The notes: generated from the sequence alone by a model not told the origin. A DNA stretch of 64,000 nucleotides from Miltoncostaea sp050250915 (GCA_050250915.1 JBFWNT010000001.1:283318-347317), one strand, 5' to 3'; shown: positions 16,770 to 26,087, numbered from the stretch's first letter. Numbers and translations: made by a program.

Positions 16770-17598
16770 CCTTGAGCGAGCGCACCTTCTCCCGGTCGCC
16801 GCCGTCCACCTCGAACAGCACCTTCCGGTCGAACCGCACCTTCACCCGGCGGGCCTTGGTGGTGCGTGCGTGGGGGGCGTCGTCGACCGACGTCACCGCG
16901 ACGCGCGCCATGGTGCGCATCGTCGCGACGGCGCCCGACGCGGCGAGGACGCCGACCTCCAGGAGCCCGTCGTCGTCGCGCGCGCCGTCGAACACCTCCG
17001 CGCCGGCGAAGAGCTTCCCCACGTTGCCCACCAGGACGCAGTTCGCCTCGCCGTGGTACCAGCGCTCGCCCTCCACGGAGATGGTCGCGGTGAACGGCTC
17101 GGCGCGCAGGTTGCGCAGCCCCGTCCAGATGTAGCTCAGCCGGCCCAGGCGGTCCTTCAGCGCCCCGTCCGCGCCGGCGATCATCTGCGCGTCGAAGCCC
17201 GCGCCGGCCATCACCGCGAACGTCTCGCCGTTGATGCGCCCGAGGTCGATCCGGCGGCGGTCCCCGCGCAGGCCCACGTCGACGGCCGCCTCGACGCTCT
17301 TGGGGATCCCGAGGCTCGACGCGAGCAGGTTCGCGGTGCCCGCCGGCAGCAGGGCGACGGGGACGTCGGCGCCGTCGAGCGCGTCGATCGACCGCTGCGC
17401 CAGCCCGTCGCCGCCCCACAGGAAGATGAGCTCGGCGCCCCACTCGAGCGCCTTGCGCACCTGCTTCGGCGCCTTCCGGCTCTTCGGCACCTCCCGCCAC
17501 CGCAGGTCGTGGACGCCGCTCCGCTCCAGGATCCGGCGCAGCTCGGGCAGCCCGCCGCCGAACGACTTGCCGCTGTGTGCGATGACCGCGACCTTCAC
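16711..17598 (-). CDS. Diacylglycerol/lipid kinase family protein
   Basis: A DAGK-catalytic-domain kinase (295 residues) phosphorylating diacylglycerol or a related lipid. The nucleotide-binding motif is FLWGGDGLAQRSIDAL (about 77-92; the usual GGDGT has Leu for Thr). It is followed by VALLPAGTANLLASSLGIP and AGAGFDAQMI, all typical. The GTG start overlaps the preceding PAP2 stop (GTGA), with GGAGG six bases upstream inside that gene, so the two are translationally coupled. A kinase and a phosphatase acting on lipid phosphates in one operon suggests phospholipid or undecaprenyl-lipid recycling. Confidence 0.87.
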   Translation of the reverse strand: MKVAVIAHSGKSFGGGLPELRRILERSGVHDLRWREVPKSRKAPKQVRKALEWGAELIFLWGGDGLAQRSIDALDGADVPVALLPAGTANLLASSLGIPKSVEAAVDVGLRGDRRRIDLGRINGETFAVMAGAGFDAQMIAGADGALKDRLGRLSYIWTGLRNLRAEPFTATISVEGERWYHGEANCVLVGNVGKLFAGAEVFDGARDDDGLLEVGVLAASGAVATMRTMARVAVTSVDDAPHARTTKARRVKVRFDRKVLFEVDGGDREKVRSLKVKVIPGGLVVCVPPAAARP

Positions 17599-18413
17599 GA
17601 CGACGCCTCCATCTGTTCGCGGCGGTCCTCGACGTGCCCGTACACGCGGATGGCGACCAGCGCGACCGCCAGGCAGCCGAGACCGAGCAGCAGGCCGCCG
17701 AGGGTGTCGATGGGGTGGTGCATCCCCCGGTACATGCGCGACAGGGCGACGACCAGCACGGCGAGCACCGCGATCGTCCAGACCGCGACCGACACCCACC
17801 GCCGGCGCGCCCACGAGCTGATGATCAACGCGAGACCGAAGTAGGTGACGGTCGCCGCGGCGACGTGGCCGGACGGGAAGCTCTCGTCGGGCGGCAGGTG
17901 GCTGTCCAGCCGGGGCACGTCCGGGCGCTCGCGGGGGCCGACCAGGGCTCCGAGGCGGTAGAGCGTCAACTCGATCACGATGGCCGTGATCAGGAACACG
18001 CCGATGCGGGCGCGCCGCACGATGAGCGACACGATCGCGGTCAGGGCGACGAGCCCCGGGATGACGGGTACGTCGCCCACCAGCGATCCGACGTAGGAGA
18101 GGTCGGTGCGCGACGGCGTGCGGCGGTCGGCGAGCCACTCCGGGAACCAGTCGTCGGCGTCGCGCACGCCCACGGAGTCGAGAAGGACTTTCGTGACCAC
18201 GAGCGCCACCACCGCGATCACCGCGGCGAGCGCGGCCCAGCCGATCAGCGTGGTCGCGCCCCACGCGGCCACGGGGCCGTGGTCCCAGCGGTCCGCGATT
18301 CGGGCGGAGAGCCCGGGGCGCGGCTCGACGACCGTCGTCTCTGCGCGGCGTGCTCGGCCGGTCTCGCGGGCGCGAGCGGCGGCCGGTCCGGTGGCCCCAC
18401 TCGTTGTCGTCAC
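17595..18413 (-). CDS. PAP2-family membrane phosphatase (first)
   Basis: A 272-residue integral membrane phosphatase with about six membrane segments. Catalytic motifs: a GPRERPDVPRL region (degenerate first motif), SFPSGHVAAATVTYFGL (second) and SRMYRGMHHPIDTLGG (third, with catalytic His and Asp). Such enzymes remove phosphate from phosphatidic acid or undecaprenyl pyrophosphate. A GATGCT hexamer lies six bases before the GTG, a near match to the leaderless pattern. It heads the operon with the lipid kinase. Confidence 0.87.
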   Translation of the reverse strand: MTTTSGATGPAAARARETGRARRAETTVVEPRPGLSARIADRWDHGPVAAWGATTLIGWAALAAVIAVVALVVTKVLLDSVGVRDADDWFPEWLADRRTPSRTDLSYVGSLVGDVPVIPGLVALTAIVSLIVRRARIGVFLITAIVIELTLYRLGALVGPRERPDVPRLDSHLPPDESFPSGHVAAATVTYFGLALIISSWARRRWVSVAVWTIAVLAVLVVALSRMYRGMHHPIDTLGGLLLGLGCLAVALVAIRVYGHVEDRREQMEASS

Positions 18414-18475
18414 GGCCCGAGCATCCCCACCGCCAGGAGCGAGGAAACCTCGCGAGGGGGGAAACTGACGGCAGC

Positions 18476-19402
18476 ATGCCCGCCCTCGTCCTCATCGCGA
18501 TCGCGCTCCTCGCCGGCGTCACGGCGTGGGCCGTGGCGCGCCGGTATCCCTATGACGAGCCGGGCGCCGTGACCGCGCGGCCCGTCGCCGAGGCGGCCGG
18601 GGAGCAGGCCGCCGGCCACCGCGGGTTCCGGCGGTGGCTCCGCGCCCGCCGGGACCCGCGCGTGGCGACCGGCCTGCTCATGTCGCTCGCCGCCGTCGTC
18701 GTCGTCGCCGCCGGCCTCGTGATCGGCGTGCTGGCGTACCTGATCCGCGGCAACGACGTCCTGCGCCGCATCGACAACGGCGCCGCCCGGTGGGGTCGCG
18801 AGCACGCGACGGACGCCTCCGACACGATCGTCAACGGCGTCACCCAGCTCGGCGAGACGTGGTTCTGCATCGTGGCCGGGCTGCTCGTGGCCGCGTACGC
18901 GTGGCGGCGCGGGTCGAGCCGCCTGGTGGTGCCCTTCCTGATCGTGGTGGTCGCCGGCGACAAGCTGCTCACCACCGGCATCAAGGAGCTCGCCAACCGG
19001 GCGCGGCCCACGCTCGAGCCGATCGCCGGGACGCTCGGCCCGTCGTTCCCGAGCGGCCACTCCTCGACCGCCGCGGCGTTCTTCGCGGGGGTGGCCCTGG
19101 TGCTGGGCCTGGGCCGGTCGCCGCGGACCCGCGCGCTGATCGCCGGCGCGGCGGTGGCGCTGGCCGTGGCGGTCGCCGCGAGCCGGGTGCTGCTCGCCGT
19201 GCACTGGACGAGCGACGTCGTGGCGGGGCTGGCGCTCGGCTGGGCCTGGTTCGCGCTCTGTGCGGTCGCGTTCGGCGGCCGGCTCCTGCGCTTCGGCGCC
19301 ACCGCCGAGCGCGCGCAGCGCCGCGCGCGCGCCACGCCGGACGTCCCTCGCGGATCGGAGGTGTCGAAACCGGCGGGGGAGGGAACCCCGGGGCCACGAT
19401 GA
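18476..19402 (+). CDS. PAP2-family membrane phosphatase (second)
   Basis: A 308-residue PAP2 enzyme divergent from the first. Complete motifs are KELANRARPTLEP, SFPSGHSSTAAAFFAG and SRVLLAVHWTSDVVAG, so it should be active, with about six membrane segments and a cytoplasmic basic tail. The ATG at 18476 follows the first hydrophobic-segment logic (MPALVLIAIALLAGVTA). Its stop overlaps the next gene (ATGA). With the divergent PAP2/lipid kinase operon it makes a lipid-phosphate cluster. Confidence 0.87.
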   Translation: MPALVLIAIALLAGVTAWAVARRYPYDEPGAVTARPVAEAAGEQAAGHRGFRRWLRARRDPRVATGLLMSLAAVVVVAAGLVIGVLAYLIRGNDVLRRIDNGAARWGREHATDASDTIVNGVTQLGETWFCIVAGLLVAAYAWRRGSSRLVVPFLIVVVAGDKLLTTGIKELANRARPTLEPIAGTLGPSFPSGHSSTAAAFFAGVALVLGLGRSPRTRALIAGAAVALAVAVAASRVLLAVHWTSDVVAGLALGWAWFALCAVAFGGRLLRFGATAERAQRRARATPDVPRGSEVSKPAGEGTPGPR

Positions 19403-20214
19403 CGACGGCACACCGGACCGTGCACGAGGTCACCGCGGGCAGGAACTTCGAGCGCTTCGCGCGCACGGGGTACGTCGCCCGGGGCGCCCTCTACATATTG
19501 ATGGGGATCCTCGCGATCGAGCTCGCGGTGGGGGAGGCCTCGAACCGGCCGAACCAGGAGGGCGCGCTGCGCCTGGTGGCCGAGCAGACGTTCGGCCGCG
19601 TGCTGCTGGTGCTCATCGCGATCGGGCTCCTCGGCTACACGATCATGCGCTTCACGCAGGCCTTCATCGGTCGAACGCCCGAGGCCGGGCGGCACGGGGC
19701 CGCCGATCGCGTCTCGGCGTTCGCCAGCGGCTGCGCCTACGCCATCTTCTTCGGACTCGCCATCGCCGTGCTCGTGGGCTCGGCGGGGAGCAACAACGGC
19801 GGCGAGCCGAAGAAGGCCACCGCCGACATCATGGACCGGCCGGGTGGCCGCTGGCTCGTGCTGGGCGCCGGCGTGGTGTTCCTGGGCGTGGCGGCGTACC
19901 AGGGCTGGATGGGTGCACGCCGCCGGTTCCTGCGGTACACGAAGACCGAGCGCATGTCCCGCGTGGGCCTGCGCAACTTCACGGCCCTCGGCGTCGTCGG
20001 CCACGTGGCGCGCTGCATCGTCTTCGCGCTGGTCGGGGTGTTCCTGGTCAAGGCGGCCGTCGAGTACGACCCGAAGGAGGCCGTCGGGATCGACGGCGCG
20101 CTCCAGCGCCTCCAGGACCACGCGTACGGCACCGTCGCCCTGATCGCCGTCGCGATCGGACTCATCGCCTTCGGGGTCTACTCCGCCGTGGACGCGCGCT
20201 ACCGCAAGATCTAG
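19399..20214 (+). CDS. DUF1206 membrane protein
   Basis: A 271-residue membrane protein with six hydrophobic segments arranged as three similar pairs, the DUF1206 layout. Recurrent units are ARTGYVARGALYILMGILAI, ASGCAYAIFFGLAIAVLVG and GHVARCIVFALVGVFLVKAA. Function unknown. It is translationally coupled to the PAP2 gene. The stop overlaps the convergent peroxidase by four bases. Confidence 0.85.
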   Translation: MTTAHRTVHEVTAGRNFERFARTGYVARGALYILMGILAIELAVGEASNRPNQEGALRLVAEQTFGRVLLVLIAIGLLGYTIMRFTQAFIGRTPEAGRHGAADRVSAFASGCAYAIFFGLAIAVLVGSAGSNNGGEPKKATADIMDRPGGRWLVLGAGVVFLGVAAYQGWMGARRRFLRYTKTERMSRVGLRNFTALGVVGHVARCIVFALVGVFLVKAAVEYDPKEAVGIDGALQRLQDHAYGTVALIAVAIGLIAFGVYSAVDARYRKI

Positions 20215-21809
20215 CCGTCTCCGAGGGGGTTGAGCAGCGCCTCCTTGCCCTCGAAGGCGAACAGCAGCAGGTCGACCATCCGGAACGTGTCGGGGTCGGG
20301 CCCGAGGGTCGGGCGCCAGGTGGGGTCGGCCATGATCGAGATCTGGCTGCCCTCGATGGCGCGGTGGAAGGTCTCGGCCACGATCCGCCCGCCCACGCCC
20401 GCCAGGCGCCCGCCGTTGAACTCCGCCTCCCGCAGTGCGTAGAACCAGAGAGGGGTGTCCTTCAGCAGGGCGGCGCGCTGCGCCGTGTCGAGCGTGCCGA
20501 GGGTCGCGCCGTCCTTGCCGTCGCGGATCTTCGCCGGCGTGAGGGCCGTGACGGTGACGCCCCTGGCGCGCATCAACGCCAGCATCTGCTGGCCGGTCGC
20601 CAGGTTGAGCATCCGCGCGCGGGTGAGGTTGCGGAAGGCCAGGTTGCGGCGGCGGGCGACCGGCTCGGGGCCGCCGATCGAGCCGGGCCGCAGGTCGGCC
20701 AGCGGGTCGGCCAGCAGCGTGTCGATGCGTCGCGCGAAGTTCATCTTGTTGCGCCCGCCGACGATCGGGCGCAGGTCGTTGCGGCCCGCCTCCGTGAAGT
20801 CGTAGAGGCGCCGGAGGTCGGCGATCCAGTTGCTCGGCAGGCGGGCGAAGCCGCCCAGGTCGCCGCTGGTGCCCGAGAACGTGAACAGGAAGTCGAGCGT
20901 CCCGCCGCCGTCGTCGAAGACGTGGTTCCAGTTGTAGGCGCTCCGGATCATGCTGTGGCCCAGCCGGAACGCGGCGACCGAGAACTCCACCGGCATCGTG
21001 GGCGAGTCGCCCGGCACCGGGGACGTCTCGAACACCTTGCGCCCCTCGGTGAACACGCGGTCCACCAGCTGCGGTTTCACGACCCGCGGCAGGTAGTCGC
21101 TGCGGACCATCCACTGGTAGTGCTTCACCACCAGCTCCCGGGCGGCGGCGAAGCGCTGCGGCTTGGGGACGCCGTCGGCCTCCAGCTTCTCGACCACCCG
21201 GTTGTGGAAGCGGATGAACGCGGCGTGGGTCTGCGCGACGGCCAGGTTCTCGTCGTTGCGGATGTCGGGGATCCGCGCCTGCTTGTTCGCGCGCCGCGGC
21301 AGGTCGAAGCCGGGGTGCGGCTGGTCGGCGATGCCGTCGTTCGGGAAGTCCGCCTTGGCGGTGGCGCCGATCTTCAGGTGCACCTTGTCGGTGGCGTAGA
21401 ACTCGGGCGTGAGGCCGGGGCCCAGGCCGTAGAGCGAGTCGAGGTCCAGGCTGGGCGAGCGCCCCGCGATGAGGTCGGCCACCGGCACGCTCTGGTCGTC
21501 GCGCAGCCGGCTCTTGTCGAACGTGAGGTCGTGGTCCAGGAACTGGCCGAGGTAGGTGAACCCGGAGGGGACCGTGGAGTCGAGCTTCCGCGCGTCCTGG
21601 TCGATCGTCATGGCGCGGCCGATCTTGCGCCGGGCGGGGTCGCCCAGCTGCTTGCCCTTCGGGCCCATCCGCGAGAAGCGGAAGGCGCGCAGGTCGGCGT
21701 CCATCGACATGGCCATGGCCGTCCCCGGTGGCGCCTCGGGCGCCCCGAGCAGCCCTTCGCCCACGACGAAGTAGCCCTCGCGGGTGTGCCGTTCCTGCGG
21801 ACCGGCCAC
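20211..21809 (-). CDS. Animal-type heme peroxidase (peroxinectin/An_peroxidase family)
   Basis: A 532-residue heme peroxidase of the animal haem-peroxidase superfamily. The distal His is H93 in QFLDHDLTFD, next to a likely calcium site. The proximal His is H285 in FRLGHSMIRSAYNWN. The IRNDENLAVAQTHAAFIRFHN segment (about 183-203) carries the family Arg/Glu pattern. No signal peptide is visible, so it may be cytoplasmic or exported by another route. It probably oxidises halides or phenols with peroxide. GGGTGGGG lies upstream of the GTG. It is alone on its strand. Confidence 0.88.
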   Translation of the reverse strand: MAGPQERHTREGYFVVGEGLLGAPEAPPGTAMAMSMDADLRAFRFSRMGPKGKQLGDPARRKIGRAMTIDQDARKLDSTVPSGFTYLGQFLDHDLTFDKSRLRDDQSVPVADLIAGRSPSLDLDSLYGLGPGLTPEFYATDKVHLKIGATAKADFPNDGIADQPHPGFDLPRRANKQARIPDIRNDENLAVAQTHAAFIRFHNRVVEKLEADGVPKPQRFAAARELVVKHYQWMVRSDYLPRVVKPQLVDRVFTEGRKVFETSPVPGDSPTMPVEFSVAAFRLGHSMIRSAYNWNHVFDDGGGTLDFLFTFSGTSGDLGGFARLPSNWIADLRRLYDFTEAGRNDLRPIVGGRNKMNFARRIDTLLADPLADLRPGSIGGPEPVARRRNLAFRNLTRARMLNLATGQQMLALMRARGVTVTALTPAKIRDGKDGATLGTLDTAQRAALLKDTPLWFYALREAEFNGGRLAGVGGRIVAETFHRAIEGSQISIMADPTWRPTLGPDPDTFRMVDLLLFAFEGKEALLNPLGDG

Positions 21810-21891
21810 GTCGAACCCCCCACCCCGGGAACCGTTCTCGGACGACCCTAAGGCCGCTTCCCGGAGGCGGCAAGCAATACGGGGTCCCGGA

Positions 21892-22389
21892 TCAGTCCCG
21901 GGCGCGCCGCCGTTCGTAGAGCAGCACGTCGCGCCACCGGCCGCGGAGCCGGCCCAGGCGTTCGCGCCGGCCCACCAGGCGGAAGCCGCAGGCCTCGACC
22001 ATCCTGGCGCTGGCGGCGTTCCCGTCGATGACGACGGCCTCCAGGGTCCACAGGCCCGACGCGTGGGCCGCCGCCGACAGCGCCTTCAGCAGCGGCTCGC
22101 CGACCCCGGCGCCGCGCGCCTCCTCCGCCACGTACACCGACACCTCCGCGACCCCCCGGTAGACGTCGCGGACCGAGGTGCGGTTCGCGGCGCCCCAGCC
22201 GGCGATGCGCCCGTCGAGGCGCGCCACCAGCCGCGGCTCGGGCAGGTGCTCGCGGTCCCACCGCTCCCACGTGGGCACCTCGGTCTCGAAGGTGCTGTCG
22301 CCCGTGGCGACGCCCTCCGCGAAGATCTCGGCCACGCGCGGCCAGTCCTCGGGGCGCATCGGGGTGATCTCGGGGTCCGGTCGGGGCAC
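21892..22389 (-). CDS. GNAT acetyltransferase, phosphinothricin acetyltransferase-like
   Basis: A 165-residue N-acetyltransferase. Acetyl-CoA loop: VAEEARGAGVGEPLLKALSAAA (about 91-112); the front part with IFAEGVATGDSTFETEVPTW resembles the Pat/Bar group. Substrate unknown. A related protein is encoded at 25509-26039. It starts with GTG, divergent from the DUF2877 gene. Confidence 0.85.
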   Translation of the reverse strand: MPRPDPEITPMRPEDWPRVAEIFAEGVATGDSTFETEVPTWERWDREHLPEPRLVARLDGRIAGWGAANRTSVRDVYRGVAEVSVYVAEEARGAGVGEPLLKALSAAAHASGLWTLEAVVIDGNAASARMVEACGFRLVGRRERLGRLRGRWRDVLLYERRRARD

Positions 22390-22421
22390 GCCCAGGATGG
22401 TTCCCCTGGCATCGTCCCGGC

Positions 22422-23102
22422 ATGCGGAATGCCAGGATCGTCATGCGGACCGGGACGGTGGCGTTCGCCGAGGCCGGCGGCGATCTGCTGGCGCTCCACG
22501 AACCGGACGTGGAGGCGTTCCCGTTCAGCCTGCTGGTGGCGAGCGTGCCACCGGTGGACGACCTGCGCATCGGCGACGGCGTGGTGGAGGCCGCGGGCCG
22601 CCGCCTGGCGGCGCGTGCCGTGCCTCCCGCCGTTCCCCGCCCGCCGGGCGTGGACGCCCCCGTGATGCTGCGGGCGCTCGACGACGTGCCGGGGCTCGCG
22701 TCCCGGCGGCAGGCGCTGGGCGACCCGGACGATCCGGAGCGGCTGCTGGGGCGCGGGCCCGGACTGACGCCGAGCGGGGACGACCTGCTGCTGGGCTGGC
22801 TCGCGATGGCCGCCCACGCTCACCGTGAGTGGGGGCTGCCCGACCCGGGGCCGCTCGCCGCCCGCCTGGCGGAGCGGGCGCCGGGGCGCACCACCCGCGT
22901 GGCGGCGGCGATGTACGCCGCGGCGGCGCGGGGCCGCTACGCGCCGGCCGTCGGCGCGGCGTGCTCGGCCGGCGCGGCGGAGCTCCCGGCGGCCCTGGCC
23001 CGCCTCGCCGCGGTGGGCGCGACGTCGGGGCTGGACACGCTGGCGGGGGTCGCGGCCGCGGCCCGCGGCGTCAGCCCGCGCGGGGCAGCGGGACCGGCGT
23101 GA
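22422..23102 (+). CDS. DUF2877 protein
   Basis: A 226-residue protein with the DUF2877 signature GRGPGLTPSGDDLLLGWLAM (about 109-128). The family is often found with FdrA-like or carbamate/allantoin genes, none of which are near here. The role is unknown. The last 32 bases overlap the convergent MFS transporter. Confidence 0.75.
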   Translation: MRNARIVMRTGTVAFAEAGGDLLALHEPDVEAFPFSLLVASVPPVDDLRIGDGVVEAAGRRLAARAVPPAVPRPPGVDAPVMLRALDDVPGLASRRQALGDPDDPERLLGRGPGLTPSGDDLLLGWLAMAAHAHREWGLPDPGPLAARLAERAPGRTTRVAAAMYAAAARGRYAPAVGAACSAGAAELPAALARLAAVGATSGLDTLAGVAAAARGVSPRGAAGPA

Positions 23103-24291
23103 CCCGGATGAGGTCGCGGCGCGCGGTCTCGGGCAGGCCCCGCAGGGCGAGCGCCGCGGGGGCGAGCAGCGCGCCCAGCACGATCAGCAGCAGCGAGGGG
23201 CTCACCAGTCCGGCGAGCGCGCCCAGCACCGCCAGGCCGACCGACCCGGCAACCACCTGGCACGACAGGACGAATGCGGTGGTGGTGGCGCGCACCTCGG
23301 TGGGGAACAGCTCCGCGACGTAGGCGACCGACGCGGCGACGAAGCAGGAGCCGGCGGCGGTGAGCAGGAACAGCCCCGGCGCGAACAGGCCGCGCACCTC
23401 GGTGAACACCATCACCGTGCCGGCTGCGCCGAGCACCATCGCCAGGGCCATCATCGGCCGGCGGCCCGCCAGGTCGGAGATGCGCCCGCCGAGCCAGAAG
23501 CCGAGGATGCCGAACAGCGCCGACACCAGGATCAGGACGGTGAACAGGCCGCTCCAGCCGTACTCGTGCTGCGCCAGATCGGAGCCGTAGAAGAAGCCGC
23601 TCGTCTGGACCAGGCCGAACGCGGCGACCATCAGCACCACGCGGCGCAGCCGCGACCGGTCGGCCGGCGCCAGGCGGGGCAGGAACGACGCCTGCAGCCG
23701 GTCGGACCGCCGGGCCTCCTGGAACGCGCGCGTCTCCGGCAGCCGGCGGCGCAGGACCGCGGCGACGGCCAGCGGCGCGAGGGCGACGAGGTACAGGAGG
23801 CGCCAGTCCAGCGGTGTCACCGGCACGAGCAGCAGCAGCCCGGCGACGGCGCCGTAGCCGATGCCGGAGATGATCCCGAGCACGCTCAGACCGGCGCCGC
23901 GGCGGTCCTCGCGGAGCTCCTCGGCGACCACCAGGCCGGCAAGCCCGGACTCGGTCGCCAGGAACACGCGTGCCAGGGACTGGAGCGCCACGAAGGGGAC
24001 GAGCCCCCACGCCAGGGACGTGAGCCCGGTGACGACGCTGAAGGCCGCGAGGGAGGCGATGAGCATCGGCCGGCGGCCCCAGCGGTCGGCCAGCCGCAGC
24101 AGCGGCACGGAGCCGAGGGTGAAGAGCCGGATGATCGCGACCCCGATGCCGAAGGTCGCGACGCCCACCCCGAGGCCCCCGGCGATCTGCGGGGCGGCGA
24201 GGGTCAGGAGCGCGACGTCGTAGACCTCGAAGAAGCCGGCGGTGGCGAGCGGCAGCAGCACACGCCACTCCGCCCTGCTGAAGTCGAGCAT
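23071..24291 (-). CDS. Major facilitator superfamily transporter
   Basis: A twelve-helix transporter of about 406 residues. Sugar-porter/metabolite:H+ type signs: GFFEVYDVALLTLAAPQI in helix 1, LADRWGRRPMLIASL after helix 2, and GGRISDLAGRRPMMALAM in the second half. AELFPTEVRATTTAFVLS precedes a late helix, as in the sugar/aromatic acid porters. Substrate unknown. The ATG at 24291 is chosen; an in-frame start 19 codons upstream is possible. Confidence 0.87.
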   Translation of the reverse strand: MLDFSRAEWRVLLPLATAGFFEVYDVALLTLAAPQIAGGLGVGVATFGIGVAIIRLFTLGSVPLLRLADRWGRRPMLIASLAAFSVVTGLTSLAWGLVPFVALQSLARVFLATESGLAGLVVAEELREDRRGAGLSVLGIISGIGYGAVAGLLLLVPVTPLDWRLLYLVALAPLAVAAVLRRRLPETRAFQEARRSDRLQASFLPRLAPADRSRLRRVVLMVAAFGLVQTSGFFYGSDLAQHEYGWSGLFTVLILVSALFGILGFWLGGRISDLAGRRPMMALAMVLGAAGTVMVFTEVRGLFAPGLFLLTAAGSCFVAASVAYVAELFPTEVRATTTAFVLSCQVVAGSVGLAVLGALAGLVSPSLLLIVLGALLAPAALALRGLPETARRDLIRVTPVPLPRAG

Positions 24292-24378
24292 CCCCCGCAC
24301 GGTCCCCCCGCGTCCGCTCCGCGCACTCCCATCGGCACGGTGGGGCACAGGATGAACCCCGCGGCCCGCGGGGTGGCG

Positions 24379-24978
24379 TCAGCCGGGTCGGACCGCCCGC
24401 ACCAGGGTGTCGAGCGCCACCACTTCGCCCTCGTCGGTGGTCACCGGGCGGCGGACGACCTCCGCCCGCAGCACCTCCAGCCCGCCGAGCGCCCCGGCCA
24501 CGCCCTCCGGCGTGGACAGCACGTCCGCGTTGCGCGGCCCGCCGTGCCCGCCGTCGAGGTTGGACCGGTCGTGCGCCACCCACAGCAGGGTCCCGCCGGG
24601 GCGCAGCGCGGCCGCGGCCCGCCCCAGCACGGTGGTCCGGAGCGGCTCCGGCACCTGGAGGTACATCAGCGCCACCAGGTCGGCCGACCCCGGCTCGGGG
24701 ACGTGCCCGGCGAGGTCGGCGCGGACGAAGCGGGCGCTCACGCCGGCCTCGGCGGCCATCCGCCCCGCCTTCTCGATCGCGACACCGGAGAAGTCGACGC
24801 CGGTGACGTCCCAGCCCTGCCGGGCGAGCCAGATCGCGTTGCGCCCCTCGCCGCACGCGAGGTCCAGGGCGCGGCCGGGAGGCAGGCCGGCGAGCTCCTC
24901 CGCCAGGAACCGGTTGGGCTCCGCCGACCACACCAGCCGGGGCTCGGCGTAGCGGCGGTCCCAGTCGTCGGGGGTCAT
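24379..24978 (-). CDS. SAM-dependent methyltransferase (TehB-like)
   Basis: A class I methyltransferase of about 199 residues. The SAM motif is ALDLACGEGRNAIWLARQGW (about 39-58), followed by VTGVDFSGVAIEKAG and LRPGGTLLWVAHD. The arrangement resembles thiopurine/tellurite methyltransferases (WDRRYAEP... at the start). Two adjacent ATG codons (24981 and 24978) can start it. Substrate unknown. A CATTCT hexamer lies upstream, close to the leaderless pattern. Confidence 0.85.
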   Translation of the reverse strand: MTPDDWDRRYAEPRLVWSAEPNRFLAEELAGLPPGRALDLACGEGRNAIWLARQGWDVTGVDFSGVAIEKAGRMAAEAGVSARFVRADLAGHVPEPGSADLVALMYLQVPEPLRTTVLGRAAAALRPGGTLLWVAHDRSNLDGGHGGPRNADVLSTPEGVAGALGGLEVLRAEVVRRPVTTDEGEVVALDTLVRAVRPG

Positions 24979-25027
24979 CATGCTCCAGGGAGAATGCACG
25001 ACCCGGCCAACCACGCAGAGGTCCCCC

Positions 25028-25507
25028 ATGTCCGAGCCCCCGCCGCCCCTGGCACCGGTCCACGTCCCGCCCGACGGCGGGGACACCGTGTTCCTGGTGG
25101 GCGACACCTACACCACCATCCTCAGCGGCACGCAGACCGGTGGCGCGTTCACCCTGCTCGAGGCGCTGGTCCCGCCCGACACCGGGCCGCCGCCCCACGC
25201 CCACCACGCCGAGGACGAGACCTTCGTCCTGCTCGATGGGGACCTCACGTTCACGGTGGACGGCGAGACGCACGTCGCCGCGCCCGGCACCACGGTCTTC
25301 GTGCCCCGGGGGACCGTCCACACCTTCGCGAACGTCGGGACGGCGCCCGCCCGGATGCTGTTCATGTACTCGCCGGCCGGGATGGAGGGGATGTTCGCCG
25401 AGATCGGCGCGCCGGGCACCCGCGGCGCCGCGGCCCCGGCCCGCTCGATGGCCGATGTCGAGGCGATGATCGCGATCGCGCCGAAGTACCGCTTCACCCT
25501 CGGCTGA
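25028..25507 (+). CDS. Cupin-domain protein
   Basis: A 159-residue single-domain cupin. The metal site is seen as PPPHAHHAEDETFVLLDG (His/His/Glu) and RGTVHTFANVG (His). Such proteins are dioxygenases, isomerases or binding proteins, and the sequence does not say which. AGAGG precedes the ATG. The stop is one base before the next gene, so both are probably co-transcribed. Confidence 0.82.
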   Translation: MSEPPPPLAPVHVPPDGGDTVFLVGDTYTTILSGTQTGGAFTLLEALVPPDTGPPPHAHHAEDETFVLLDGDLTFTVDGETHVAAPGTTVFVPRGTVHTFANVGTAPARMLFMYSPAGMEGMFAEIGAPGTRGAAAPARSMADVEAMIAIAPKYRFTLG

Positions 25508-25508
25508 G

Positions 25509-26039
25509 GTGACGATCCGGAGCGCGGACCCGGGCCGGGACGCGGCCGCCTGCGCGGCGATCTACGCGCCGCACGTCGTGGCCGGCCTGGCCACGTTCGA
25601 GGAGGTCGCGCCGGACGCCGCGGAGATGACCGCCCGCATCGCGCGCGTGCGGTCCACCCACCCGTGGCTGGTGGAGGAGACGGACGGCGACGTTCGGGGG
25701 TTCGCGTACGCGTCGCCGCACCACCCGCGGGCGGGTTACCGGTGGGCGGTGGACGTGGCGGTCTACGTCCACGGCGCGCACCACCGGGAGGGGGTGGGCC
25801 GCCAGCTGTACGAGGACTTGATGGCGCGGCTCCGCGCCCAGGGCTTCCGGCGGGCCTGCGCGATCATCGTGCTGCCCAACCCGGGGAGCGTCGGCCTGCA
25901 CGAGGCGCTCGGCTTCGCCCGCGTCGGGGTGTTCGAGCGGGTGGGGTGGAAGCACGGGGCGTGGCACGACGTCGGCTGGTGGCAGCTCGACCTGGGCGGC
26001 GACGACCCGCCCCGCGAGCCGGGGCCGCCGCTCCCCTGA
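25509..26039 (+). CDS. GNAT acetyltransferase, phosphinothricin acetyltransferase-like (second)
   Basis: A 176-residue acetyltransferase of the Pat/Bar/YncA type: CAAIYAPHVVAGLATFEEVAPD at the front, YRWAVDVAVYVHGAHHREGVG with the acetyl-CoA loop, and GFARVGVFERVGWKHGAWHD. The latter block is characteristic of phosphinothricin or methionine sulfoximine acetyltransferases. GTG start one base after the cupin stop. Confidence 0.87.
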   Translation: MTIRSADPGRDAAACAAIYAPHVVAGLATFEEVAPDAAEMTARIARVRSTHPWLVEETDGDVRGFAYASPHHPRAGYRWAVDVAVYVHGAHHREGVGRQLYEDLMARLRAQGFRRACAIIVLPNPGSVGLHEALGFARVGVFERVGWKHGAWHDVGWWQLDLGGDDPPREPGPPLP

Positions 26040-26087
26040 GCCCGACGCTGGTTGCGCTCGTACCGTCGTCGGCAGAAACTCGCGGCC

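Noticed and set aside
18550..21873. Minus-strand frame of about 1,100 codons spanning PAP2, DUF1206 and peroxidase genes
   Set aside because: The peroxidase is read in a different frame with catalytic motifs; this frame is a GC-driven shadow.
26052..26087. TTG start 12 codons upstream for the HNH endonuclease
   Set aside because: The added residues are Arg-rich and unlike the expected N-terminus; the GTG at 26088 fits better, though it is not proven.
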